Below the pieces are notes generated by a model. That model saw only the letters and a program-made list of their open reading frames with translations, had not been told where the DNA came from and searched no databases. 64,000 nt of DNA from Candidatus Parcubacteria bacterium. GTDB lineage: Bacteria; Patescibacteria; Paceibacteria; UBA6257; HR35. The position numbers were made by a program, and so were the translations under genes. This document shows, in pieces, positions 8,576 through 17,991 of the stretch. Location: the NCBI GenBank assembly GCA_026004535.1, contig BPJI01000002.1, positions 5,156 to 69,155 of the forward strand, written 5' to 3'. The stretch's first letter is position 1. Every line of letters starts with the position of its first letter.

Positions 8576-8583
8576 CAAATTTA
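8576..8583 (-). promoter_or_regulatory. Bacteroidota-type -7 element for the virion block
   Basis: On the minus strand this reads TAAATTTG, matching TAnnTTTG, 35 bases before the ATG of the 34-residue gene. No clear TTTG is seen 19 bases upstream. It is the only consensus element visible ahead of this leftward block. Confidence 0.55.
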
Positions 8584-8690
8584 GGTAAATTAAATACACA
8601 ATAAAATTTTTTGCTGCTTTTATTTTTGTAGTAATATCATTTAGTTTTTAACCTACCGCCATTTTAATTATTAACAATACAAATGTGCTG

Positions 8691-8728
<38 letters not shown>

Positions 8729-8800
8729 CTGAATTAACGTTCTAACTAAATATCAACCTACGACTCTTATTAACTAAATAAATTAAATTATAATATAAAT

Positions 8801-8823
8801 ATTATTATTATTATTATTATTAT
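8801..8823. repeat. ATT trinucleotide microsatellite
   Basis: About 7.7 tandem copies of ATT lie just before the first direct TTGTTAATAAC copy, in the same gene-free divergent region as the T tract. A low-stability duplex like this suits a DNA-unwinding element. Confidence 0.8.
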
Positions 8824-9012
8824 CTTGTTAATAACTCAAAAAAAATCAAAAATTTTTTTGCTAAACAACTGATAATAAATTATTTAAACGCTAAAAGTTA
8901 TTAACAATTGCTGTTAATAACTTGTTAATAAGTGCCATTTTATTGTTAATAACCTGTTAATAATATGTTCATTTTATATTTGTTTCAAAATAAGTAACTT
9001 AAATAAAAAAAT

Positions 9013-9020
9013 TATTTTTG
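9013..9020 (+). promoter_or_regulatory. Candidate -7 element of the rightward operon
   Basis: TATTTTTG fits TAnnTTTG and lies 41 bases before the ATG at 9062. A second match (TATATTTG) is at 8975-8982. No correctly spaced TTTG was seen. Several TTGTTAATAA copies lie within and around this region, so the operon could be controlled by whatever binds them. Confidence 0.4.
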
Positions 9021-9061
9021 TATTATTAAAATTGTTAATAAAGTTTTCTAAATTTTAAAAT

Positions 9062-9340
9062 ATGGAAAATTCAGAATTAAAAAGGAAAAATTTCTTGATA
9101 AAATCTATTCAAGATTATATTCAAGCAATTGAAAATGAAATAAATGAGAAAAAATTTAAAAGTTATGATGATTTATTGTTAATATACAAAAGGATTGAAT
9201 ACATTGAAGCATATATTTTATTCTCGAACGATATTTTTGATGAAAATAATGAAAGTGATAAAGAGTTAAAAAAAGAATTGATTAATAAATTAAAAAAACT
9301 AAATGAAGAGTTGTATAAAAGAATTGAGATTAATAAATAA
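9062..9340 (+). CDS. Small charged helical protein
   Basis: 92 residues, almost entirely Lys/Glu/Asn/Leu-rich helix with heptad-like spacing, no membrane span. It is the first gene of the rightward block, directly beside the iteron-like region, which is a typical place for a regulator or an origin-binding protein, but no DNA-binding motif is visible. Function unknown. Confidence 0.6.
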   Translation: MENSELKRKNFLIKSIQDYIQAIENEINEKKFKSYDDLLLIYKRIEYIEAYILFSNDIFDENNESDKELKKELINKLKKLNEELYKRIEINK

Positions 9341-9345
9341 AAAAT

Positions 9346-9816
9346 ATGTCTAATTTTTATCAATTAAGGAATTTCGGTGGGAACGGAGAAAGTATTTTCA
9401 AAGAAGATTTTATTGATTATTTTAAGATACCGTACAAAGACGTAAGAGACAATATCATTTACAGGAAACTTGAAGTGGACTACATAATAAATGGTGATGT
9501 AAAAATTGAAATTAAAACTACAAATTCGACAAATTACTTGTATTTTCTTGAATATAAACTCTATAAAAAAACGAATGAAATAAAAACAGGTTGGTTTTAT
9601 TATTCAAACTCAAATTTTTTTGTTTTTGTATTGATTAAAACAAGAAAAATTATTTTCTTAAAAAGAACGGATGAATTTTATATTTATTACGAAAAACACA
9701 TTAAAAACAAATATAAACTAATTGAAGACGACCAGAATACAATAATCTCATATTATAGAAAAGTGCCAATAAAATCTTTAAGAAATTTCATTGTAGAATA
9801 TCAAAGATACATTTAA
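9346..9816 (+). CDS. Putative PD-(D/E)xK nuclease
   Basis: 156 residues. Residues 10-60 carry the pattern of a restriction-endonuclease-like core: a GGNGE motif with Glu15 in a helix, then Asp45 in EVDYIING, then Glu55-x-Lys57 in KIEIKTTN. The E, D and E-x-K layout is seen in Holliday-junction resolvases and other PD-(D/E)xK nucleases. Basic C-terminal segments could bind DNA. It lies second in the operon beside the putative origin, so a role in nicking, resolution or degradation of host DNA is possible. The family call rests on motif spacing only. Confidence 0.5.
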   Translation: MSNFYQLRNFGGNGESIFKEDFIDYFKIPYKDVRDNIIYRKLEVDYIINGDVKIEIKTTNSTNYLYFLEYKLYKKTNEIKTGWFYYSNSNFFVFVLIKTRKIIFLKRTDEFYIYYEKHIKNKYKLIEDDQNTIISYYRKVPIKSLRNFIVEYQRYI

Positions 9817-9839
9817 TTTTGTATTAAAAGAATTAATAA

Positions 9840-10670
9840 ATGCAGGAAAATTTAAAAAATAAATTTCAAGAATTGATAAATGGCAGTATAAATCAACCTT
9901 ATATTGAGTATTTATATAATAATTATGTTCAAAAAAAAATTGAAATATCTCAAAAAATAGGATTGCAGAAAAGACAAATATTAGTTTACACAAAAAGCGA
10001 ATCCGAATATATTGAGAAAGCATATAAGCATTACTTCGATGTTATACTTCCAGAGTTTTTTTCCATATTGTTTTTAAATTTTATCTTTACAATACATAAT
10101 AAAAATAAATGCAGGGAGGAAAAAATACAAAAAAAGGTTTCTTATATCAATAAATTGACGAAATATTATTTGTATAATTATCAATACTCAAATACAAAGT
10201 ATGGGAATTATGATTATAAAAATGACACGATTGCCATTGAGTTTCTTATATTTATGATTTATTATTATGATTTTGCTCTAAATATGAAAGTAATGAACAA
10301 AGATGAGATAAAAAGATTGCATACAAAATTATACGAAATAGACAAGAACGAATCTATTCTGCTTGCAAATTCATACGTTTTTAATTTGGCAAATGATATA
10401 ATCTTGAATAAAGAAATGCTTAATAATATGCAGTTTAATCAATTATTTTTTTTATTAAATTTGCAAAACTTATGTCTTTTTATGCTCGGAAAGTCAATTA
10501 ATAACAATAGTTTTTATTTTGGAAGTTTTTACAAAGTATTCAATGAAAAAATAGACAATCAGAAAGATATTGTAAGCAGTTTATTTTTAAATCAAAATAA
10601 AAACATAAGTATTATATTTGGCAACGAATATTTGCAAAATATAAAATCAAAAATAAATAGCAAAAAATGA
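9840..10670 (+). CDS. Hypothetical protein
   Basis: 276 residues, rich in Lys, Asn, Tyr and Ile, mostly helical. A hydrophobic aromatic segment around 75-90 (FFSILFLNFIFTI) could be a membrane contact or a buried helix. Its stop overlaps the start of the next gene (ATGA), so the two are translationally coupled. No family recognised. It lies in the operon that leads to the giant helicase. Confidence 0.6.
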   Translation: MQENLKNKFQELINGSINQPYIEYLYNNYVQKKIEISQKIGLQKRQILVYTKSESEYIEKAYKHYFDVILPEFFSILFLNFIFTIHNKNKCREEKIQKKVSYINKLTKYYLYNYQYSNTKYGNYDYKNDTIAIEFLIFMIYYYDFALNMKVMNKDEIKRLHTKLYEIDKNESILLANSYVFNLANDIILNKEMLNNMQFNQLFFLLNLQNLCLFMLGKSINNNSFYFGSFYKVFNEKIDNQKDIVSSLFLNQNKNISIIFGNEYLQNIKSKINSKK

Positions 10671-11377
10671 AAACAACTTATTTTGATAAGCAAGGTAAAT
10701 CTTACTTCTATAATCAATACTTGATAAAAAATTATAAACAAATTTTTTTATCAATTCCACTTGGTGGGGTAATGAATGATATTAGCATGTCAGAATATTT
10801 TAAAAGTTTTGTTGGTAGCATATCGGAGCAAATAATCTTATATTCTTTCCTTGAAATGATAAACAATGAAGATGATATATTAAATGAGTATCTAAATAGA
10901 AGCCAATATGCTAAATTAGAAGAAATATCCGATAAATATAAGTACCTAATAGACATGCCTTTTATGTATGATGAGTTAAAACAATTTTATAATTCACTTG
11001 ATAATAAAACTATGTTGCAATTTGAATCTAATTTAGTTAGATACATAAACCAAACAATAAATTCAGACGAATTTGTAGATTATTTTAATTTACCAAATAA
11101 TGACTATTATTTAGATTATTCTGACGAAAATCAACTATTTAATGAATTGCCGGAAGTAATTAACGGATATTTAATTGAAAACAGCGACGTTTATTTTAAC
11201 ATAAATAAAAACTTTAGAATTTTAATACAATTTGCAGAAGAGTTGTATAAAAAAGATAAAACAAAAAAAGTTATTGAACCTGTAAAAAATAACTGCTACA
11301 AATATCTTTCAGAAAATGAAATAGTCAACTTATACGATAGGTTGAATAATATAAAATATGCTTTATCATATAAATAA
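10667..11377 (+). CDS. Hypothetical protein
   Basis: 236 residues starting MKTTYFDKQGKSYFYNQ, soluble, acidic and helix-rich, without a recognised motif. Start overlaps the preceding stop by 4 bases, and the helicase gene begins 22 bases after its end. Perhaps an accessory factor of the helicase, purely from position. Confidence 0.6.
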   Translation: MKTTYFDKQGKSYFYNQYLIKNYKQIFLSIPLGGVMNDISMSEYFKSFVGSISEQIILYSFLEMINNEDDILNEYLNRSQYAKLEEISDKYKYLIDMPFMYDELKQFYNSLDNKTMLQFESNLVRYINQTINSDEFVDYFNLPNNDYYLDYSDENQLFNELPEVINGYLIENSDVYFNINKNFRILIQFAEELYKKDKTKKVIEPVKNNCYKYLSENEIVNLYDRLNNIKYALSYK

Positions 11378-11399
11378 AACAAACTAAAAATTTATTACT

Positions 11400-14300
11400 A
11401 TGCAAGAAGGGAAACTTTTAAAATATAGCAAAAACGTACTGCTTGATTTATCAGGTAAAGTAAAATTTGCAGAGGACACTCTTATACCTTTTAATCTATC
11501 TGCAGAATTGAGCGAGCAAGAAACAAATCTTTTGTTTGACATATTAAAAGAATTAGAGAAGCATGAAGATATAAACAAAAACAAAAGTTTATACTCTTTA
11601 TTATTGCAATATCTTGAACTTAAATTAAAGCCAGACAAAATAGATGATATTGCCGAAAATTTAACAGGGGAGCAATTATACGCAATTGCACTTGGGATAA
11701 GAAACTTTGAATCAAATAATCATAGAAAAGGTGTTATCATAGGTGATACGATGGGATTTGGTAAAACAAGAATAGCAGCGGGCTATGTTCAGTATTTTAT
11801 TAACAGGCGAAATGCACCATTTTTTGTATGCTCAAAAGAAGTGTTATTAAGTGAAATAATCAACGAATATATTGAGATTAATAAATCTAAATTTTATGAT
11901 GCAAATGGTAAATTTGATATTAAGAAAGCAAGGAAATTCAAATTGCTGCTTTTTAACGAAAGAAAAAATATAGATGTTTTATATAAAAAGGGTAAAGAAT
12001 ATGTATCTGAAACAATTTATAGTTCAGATATAAATGATTTGAAGAATTTTGTTGAAGATGTTTTAAATGATGAGTTGTTGAGAAAATTTATTTTGTTGTT
12101 TAACCTGTTTAACTTTTCCGGGAATAAAAATTTAAGTAAAGAAATTAAAAATTATAATAAAAATTTGGCAAAATATTACACTGATAAAAATAAAGTTAGA
12201 GATTCAAAAAAAGAAGAAGGGCATAAATATTACTATTTTAAAATGTTGTTTTCTGTTGGTTATATTTTGCAAGATGATATTAATTTTGTTAAAAATAAAA
12301 GATTATTTTATGTTAACAATAAAGAAGAATTGGTTGATGTATTAGATTATTTGTCAGATATAATTGAAGATTTTGAAAATAAATACAATGAAGCGAAAAA
12401 AAGATTTTTTGAGATACTTGTCAATAATGGATTTATTGGCATAGGGACAACATATTCTCAATTGAGAACAGATTTTAGTGCAAATGATTTATACATAAAT
12501 GTTGATTTGTCAAATTTCTATAAAAAAGACAATTTTAAAGTCAAATTTAAAAATAAAGACAATAAAACGTTAAAAAGCATATTGTTTAACTTAACAAGTA
12601 TATTTACTAATGTAATTTATGACGAATCGCACAATATCGCAGGTGCAGAAACTATTGGTAAAACTACTACAAACTTTTTGTATCATAATTTCCATCCATA
12701 TCTGAATTTAATTGCTTTTGAAAGTTTACTTTACTCTTTAGATATAAAAAAATATGAGTTAACAAAACCTATATTGCAAGAAAAATTAAAAAACGACGAA
12801 AAAAATAGGTTTTCAACTTTAATTGAAGCATTAAATACCACAAAGTTTATATATGTTTCAATTAGTAAAACATTTACTAATCTGCTTCCTGAAAATGACA
12901 ATCAAAATGATGATAACAAAAAAGAATTTTTATGGTTTTTAAATGATGCTTTGAAAAGTGATTATATATCTTTATCTAATGATTTTATATCGAATAAGTT
13001 TAGTGCGTTTATGTCAGCAACTTTTGTTAAAAATAATGGTATTATAATGCCTATTTTGTCTTTGTTTACAGATATAGGCACATTCCCAAACAAGATGATG
13101 TATTTTATGAGTTTTGATACGAAGATGTTTAATAGCGAAAATGCAATATATTTTAAGCAATATCTTCCTAAATATTTAACAAAAAGAGGTTATTATATCA
13201 ATAGGCAATTTGAATTGGTCACACCGCAATATGAACCTATTAATTACATAATAAATAAAAATCAAAAAGAAAATGTAAATGATATTTATAAAAGGTTTAT
13301 CAATCATTTTAAATTGCTTAAATCCAAAAAATACATAATGGAGAATATTTATTCTTATTTTTTATTAAAAAACGTAATTGATGTTTATAATTTTAAAAAT
13401 TCAACAGAAGGATATTTTATTGATATTTTTAGAGAGAATCTTGTTAATGTCAATAGTATTTTAACCTCTGTAAACACAAGCGATTATGGCAATTTCAAAA
13501 AATTATTCATAAAAACCATTATTGATATATCCAATTTTTGCGAGGATATAAGCATTATTGAAAAAGCGTTTGGAAAAAAAATAGATGATAGTATTGTGAA
13601 TAATGATGTTTTATATGATATGTTAAACAATGATAATGAATTTGATTATAAATTAAGATGCACATTTATTATTATTCAATTTGGTGCTATAAAATATGGG
13701 TTAAATAATTCAGAGATAAAAATAATTACTTTAATAGACGATTCGATTTATCAAAACACTTCAGGTTTTAATATTTGGAAGCGAATTGATGAATTAATAG
13801 GTGTAAAGGAAGAAGATAACTTTTTCACGAGTAATGGTTTTCAAATTTTCAAAAAATATAAAGAAGCCAAGGATTTTATATTAGAAACAAAAGGAAACGA
13901 TATTAATAATGACAATAATGATTCTATATCATACAAAATTAATTTTGAATATACAATAGATGAAATTTTTCAACCTTATACAGAAAAAAGATATGAAAAT
14001 ATTCTAAAATTTTACGAAGACAATAACACGTATTTTAATTTATATGCATATGCCAATACAGACCATTTACTTGCTGTAAGACGATTAATTGCCTCAAATA
14101 TTATTTCAATGTTTACAAAATTTAATTTTGGAAGGTTTAATAATAGTTTGGTGAAAAATTTCATTACTGCAATAAAAACTGTTGATATAACTCACAAATC
14201 TATTGAAATATTAGAAGGAAACAAAAATGAAAAATTAGATTGGATTCCTAAAAACAACGATGGATATAAGTTAATTGTATCATATGACCATACATTTGAT

Positions 14301-17300
14301 AACTATTCAAAGGTTATATTAAACTCTTATGAAGGAAAGAAAGTTAAAAACGATGTAAGATATTTATTTGACGCAATAGAAAAAGATAATAATGTTTTTA
14401 AGAATATAGCATATCAAATAAATTTAAACTTTGTGGTTGACGATTACGAAAAACTATTAAATAAATATAAAGATATAATTTTAGAAAAATATATTGAGTA
14501 TTCAAAAGATAAACAATTACCAAATGTCGATAGAGCATTTCAAATAATTGACAAAACATATTCTTCATTATTTACAACCGAAAATGAATTTTCAGGGTTT
14601 CCCAATGATAAATTATTTTGTTTAAAAGGGCAATACTCTATTTATAAAAACTTGCAATACTTATATCAAGAATATTTAATCAATAAAGATATTGATTATA
14701 ATATCCCATTTCAGCCCTATGATTATATAAACAATACATTAAAAAACTATTTCAGGCAAAAAGGAATTAAATTTAATATGCTTGATGGTACGGGGAGGAG
14801 ATATAAATTTGAACAAATACAGGGAGACAGCGAAGGGTATGGATATATTATTAAGACAGGTGAAATTTTGGCAGATAGTGATGAAAGTGAAGACGATATT
14901 GACGATATTGATGAAAACGAATCTATATTAACAACAAAAGATATTGAAAGTGATGAAGAAATTGAAAGTTCAGAAACAGAAAGTGAAGATGAAAATGTTT
15001 ATGTTGCTGTTTCAAAAGACGAGAATTACATAATTAATTTAAGAGAAAAAATTCATTTGTTTAATAATGATAATCAATACAATTTAATAATAATAAACAG
15101 GCGTGCTTCTGAAAGCGTATCCTTACATGCATCAGAAAAGTTTAAAGACAGAAGACCGAGAGTAATGATTATTGCAGAAGCAGAATCTAACAGTATCAAT
15201 GAGATACAAAAACGTGGCCGTATAAATAGAAGAGGGCAAGTCGCAAAACCTTATTATTACTATCCTTACACAACCATACCTTACGAGAAAAGAATAATTA
15301 TGATGTTAAAGAAAAAATTGATTCATTTGGAAGGCGTTACAAAAGGAAATAGAAACCTTTCCGATTTTAGTGAGGAAGAATTAAGAAAATTGCAAGATTT
15401 AGAAAATGAAGATGCAAATAAAATATTAGTAGATATATTGCAGAAAAAATTAAGCGATTCCAGTTTGCCACTATTTGATTTGCATCTTTCAGATATGCGT
15501 GATTTGTTTGCATTGATTCAAGATAATGAAACGGGCAGAGATGAAAGACGCTTTAATAATAGGATTGCGAGTGGAAAAGGATTGATAACTAAATTTATGC
15601 AAAATTATTATGTGTTTGATTTTGAAACGCAAGAAACAATACTAAACTCACTTATTGAATCCTATTTTAATATAATAAAAGATGTTGTAGAAGAAAAACC
15701 AATAAAAGCAAATATAGAAAGTAGGGATGTATTTTATTATTCTAATTACAACAGATATTACGATTACAATAATGAAAATTTAAATAATACATTAATTGAA
15801 ATACCGGAAATAAAATATTCTTTAACTTATAGAGAAAAAAATAATAAAATCAATTATGCAAACATTTATATTGACGCAATTAAATATTTGTCTAATGTAG
15901 ATGAAGATAAAAAAATTATTAATCAATACATTGCGTTTTTAAAATATGTAACAAAAGAAAATGAAAGTGTGGTGCAAGATGAAGTATTGGCAAATGTTTT
16001 GGATGTAGATAGTTTATATGAAGATTTATATTACTATCATGAAAAGTTAATGCAGGGGGTTAATATAAATATAAAATATGCGTTTATATTATTAAAAGCA
16101 TTCAACATATTTGCTTCTTCTTTAAACAAGAAAACGTACATTAATTTATTGCGTGGCTTCTATTACAAATTATACAAGACACATATTTTAGGTTTATATG
16201 AGAAAGTAATTGAAATGTTTTCACAGTTCAACCAAAGGCAAAATTTAATAAGCCAGATTGATTATTTTTCTAACTTGCAACTATTCAAGCAAAATGTCGA
16301 ATTGTTGTTAAATATACCGGAAATAGATAAATATCAAGATGGCGATGAGTATTTTGAGGAACAAATTTCAAAAATTGAAGGTAAATATCACTTAATTAAA
16401 GATGAAAATGGTGAAGAATTTAAATTATATGTTCTTGAAAGTAATGAAGGAGAGTCAAATGTGCCTGTCATAATGCAATTAGATAAGAAAATTGTAGATT
16501 TAATTATATATTTATCGGATGTTAACAGGGCATATCTATATTACAAAAAGATTGTCGCACATATTTACGAGAGCATGAATAGGGAAGGAAGTGAAATAAG
16601 CAAAAATATATCTGATAAATTGAAAAAGGATATATTGGATATTATAGTGAATAATAAACATGATTATTACAATAACAATATTGACATACATTTAAGAAAA
16701 GTAAAAAATGAAATTTATCACAATGCTCTTTGCAATGTGCTTGTTAAAAAAATGTATTTACAAGAAGCAAATAAAGTTGAAACGAAAATTTTTAAAGATG
16801 GTATATCATTGATTCAAAAAATAAATACAAACTTGTATAAAAAATTGTATAAAGCATGGGAAAAAGTTTTCAATAAATTAGATAATGAAAATAATAATAT
16901 AAATGATGTAATCAGAAAAATGTATTTTGGAAAAGATATAACTCAAGACGAATATTTAAAATTAGATAAAAAAGAAGTTGCAAAATTTGAGAAATATCAA
17001 AGTGAGGTAAAAAAATCATTGATATCGTACACAAAATATTTGTTTGATAAAGCGGTTAAACATTATGAAGATAATTTGTTGAAAGATAAAGATGAAAATA
17101 CAAATGTAAATTTTCACTTATATCAAAAGATAGATTTAAAAGAGTTGGTTGATTATGTAATTGACTATATGTCAAATAGCGAGTATGTTTTAACTAACGA
17201 AATAGTTAATGTTGTAGAGAAAGAAGCGTATATTGAGGAGAACTATGATAAATTTGTCAAATTGCCAAAAAATCTTAAAGATTTATACATTAAAGAAATA

Positions 17301-17972
17301 AGATATGGCAATATAGAAATGCTGATTGATAATATAATGATGAGAAATCCTATTTACACAAGTGTGCATGAGTTTAATAATTTTAGTTTAATGTATCCGG
17401 CATTTATGTTTTTAACCACAAACTATAATGATATTAAATTTACTTCAATATTTAATATTATATATAATTTAAAAGGTACAACTGTGTCAGGCAATCCTTC
17501 CAATGCAGTAATGTTTATTACAAATATGAAAGAGCGTCAATTTAAATTAGTGATTGCATTTTTAGATAAAGTTGTTAGTGATAATGAAGTAACAATACTG
17601 AAGCAAGATTTTTCTAAAATTTTCTTTGATATGCAAAATAAATTAGACATAGATAGTGTTAAAGAATATGATGTTTATTCTAAAGACAAAGAAATAGAAA
17701 AAGCTTTGGATGTGTATGAAAAAATTGAAAGCGAAAACAAAGTGCAGGTTGTAGCAAACAATATATTTTATACATTGAATGACAAGTTTATTGATGCAAA
17801 CCTAAAAAGCAAAACATTTTTGATTGGTGAAGGTATATTCAGTCAACCTTTAACAGGAATAATAATTAATGCAACAAGTGAGGGCGGAATAGATGAAGAG
17901 ACACCTGTGTTAAACATTAATATACCAATTAAAATTGATAACATTACGGATATAATTAATAATATAAATTAA
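11400..17972 (+). CDS. Giant SF2 helicase, Strawberry-notch/SNF2-like
   Basis: 2190 residues, by far the largest gene. Helicase motifs in order: Q-like GEQLYAIALG (about 90-99), Walker A GDTMGFGKT (115-123), DESH (408-411), SAT (about 539-541), then after a long insertion RASESVSLHAS (about 1236-1246) and QKRGRINRRGQ (about 1270-1280), the arginine-finger motif VI. Motifs V and VI in this form, with S-E-S-V-S-L-H, resemble Strawberry-notch/SNF2-type helicases of large phages and plasmids. A Glu/Asp/Ser-rich acidic segment (about 1160-1200) precedes motif V. The insertion between lobes (about 690 residues) and the C-terminal 900 residues match nothing I know. No methyltransferase motif is fused. 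Likely ATP-driven DNA translocation, perhaps in genome entry, replication or anti-restriction. Confidence 0.8.
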   Translation: MQEGKLLKYSKNVLLDLSGKVKFAEDTLIPFNLSAELSEQETNLLFDILKELEKHEDINKNKSLYSLLLQYLELKLKPDKIDDIAENLTGEQLYAIALGIRNFESNNHRKGVIIGDTMGFGKTRIAAGYVQYFINRRNAPFFVCSKEVLLSEIINEYIEINKSKFYDANGKFDIKKARKFKLLLFNERKNIDVLYKKGKEYVSETIYSSDINDLKNFVEDVLNDELLRKFILLFNLFNFSGNKNLSKEIKNYNKNLAKYYTDKNKVRDSKKEEGHKYYYFKMLFSVGYILQDDINFVKNKRLFYVNNKEELVDVLDYLSDIIEDFENKYNEAKKRFFEILVNNGFIGIGTTYSQLRTDFSANDLYINVDLSNFYKKDNFKVKFKNKDNKTLKSILFNLTSIFTNVIYDESHNIAGAETIGKTTTNFLYHNFHPYLNLIAFESLLYSLDIKKYELTKPILQEKLKNDEKNRFSTLIEALNTTKFIYVSISKTFTNLLPENDNQNDDNKKEFLWFLNDALKSDYISLSNDFISNKFSAFMSATFVKNNGIIMPILSLFTDIGTFPNKMMYFMSFDTKMFNSENAIYFKQYLPKYLTKRGYYINRQFELVTPQYEPINYIINKNQKENVNDIYKRFINHFKLLKSKKYIMENIYSYFLLKNVIDVYNFKNSTEGYFIDIFRENLVNVNSILTSVNTSDYGNFKKLFIKTIIDISNFCEDISIIEKAFGKKIDDSIVNNDVLYDMLNNDNEFDYKLRCTFIIIQFGAIKYGLNNSEIKIITLIDDSIYQNTSGFNIWKRIDELIGVKEEDNFFTSNGFQIFKKYKEAKDFILETKGNDINNDNNDSISYKINFEYTIDEIFQPYTEKRYENILKFYEDNNTYFNLYAYANTDHLLAVRRLIASNIISMFTKFNFGRFNNSLVKNFITAIKTVDITHKSIEILEGNKNEKLDWIPKNNDGYKLIVSYDHTFDNYSKVILNSYEGKKVKNDVRYLFDAIEKDNNVFKNIAYQINLNFVVDDYEKLLNKYKDIILEKYIEYSKDKQLPNVDRAFQIIDKTYSSLFTTENEFSGFPNDKLFCLKGQYSIYKNLQYLYQEYLINKDIDYNIPFQPYDYINNTLKNYFRQKGIKFNMLDGTGRRYKFEQIQGDSEGYGYIIKTGEILADSDESEDDIDDIDENESILTTKDIESDEEIESSETESEDENVYVAVSKDENYIINLREKIHLFNNDNQYNLIIINRRASESVSLHASEKFKDRRPRVMIIAEAESNSINEIQKRGRINRRGQVAKPYYYYPYTTIPYEKRIIMMLKKKLIHLEGVTKGNRNLSDFSEEELRKLQDLENEDANKILVDILQKKLSDSSLPLFDLHLSDMRDLFALIQDNETGRDERRFNNRIASGKGLITKFMQNYYVFDFETQETILNSLIESYFNIIKDVVEEKPIKANIESRDVFYYSNYNRYYDYNNENLNNTLIEIPEIKYSLTYREKNNKINYANIYIDAIKYLSNVDEDKKIINQYIAFLKYVTKENESVVQDEVLANVLDVDSLYEDLYYYHEKLMQGVNINIKYAFILLKAFNIFASSLNKKTYINLLRGFYYKLYKTHILGLYEKVIEMFSQFNQRQNLISQIDYFSNLQLFKQNVELLLNIPEIDKYQDGDEYFEEQISKIEGKYHLIKDENGEEFKLYVLESNEGESNVPVIMQLDKKIVDLIIYLSDVNRAYLYYKKIVAHIYESMNREGSEISKNISDKLKKDILDIIVNNKHDYYNNNIDIHLRKVKNEIYHNALCNVLVKKMYLQEANKVETKIFKDGISLIQKINTNLYKKLYKAWEKVFNKLDNENNNINDVIRKMYFGKDITQDEYLKLDKKEVAKFEKYQSEVKKSLISYTKYLFDKAVKHYEDNLLKDKDENTNVNFHLYQKIDLKELVDYVIDYMSNSEYVLTNEIVNVVEKEAYIEENYDKFVKLPKNLKDLYIKEIRYGNIEMLIDNIMMRNPIYTSVHEFNNFSLMYPAFMFLTTNYNDIKFTSIFNIIYNLKGTTVSGNPSNAVMFITNMKERQFKLVIAFLDKVVSDNEVTILKQDFSKIFFDMQNKLDIDSVKEYDVYSKDKEIEKALDVYEKIESENKVQVVANNIFYTLNDKFIDANLKSKTFLIGEGIFSQPLTGIIINATSEGGIDEETPVLNINIPIKIDNITDIINNIN

Positions 17973-17991
17973 ACTTTAAAAACTATAAAAA

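Noticed and set aside
11400..17972. DarB-type methyltransferase-helicase fusion
   Set aside because: No SAM-binding or (D/N)PP(Y/F) motif was seen in the 2190-residue protein; only helicase motifs are supported.
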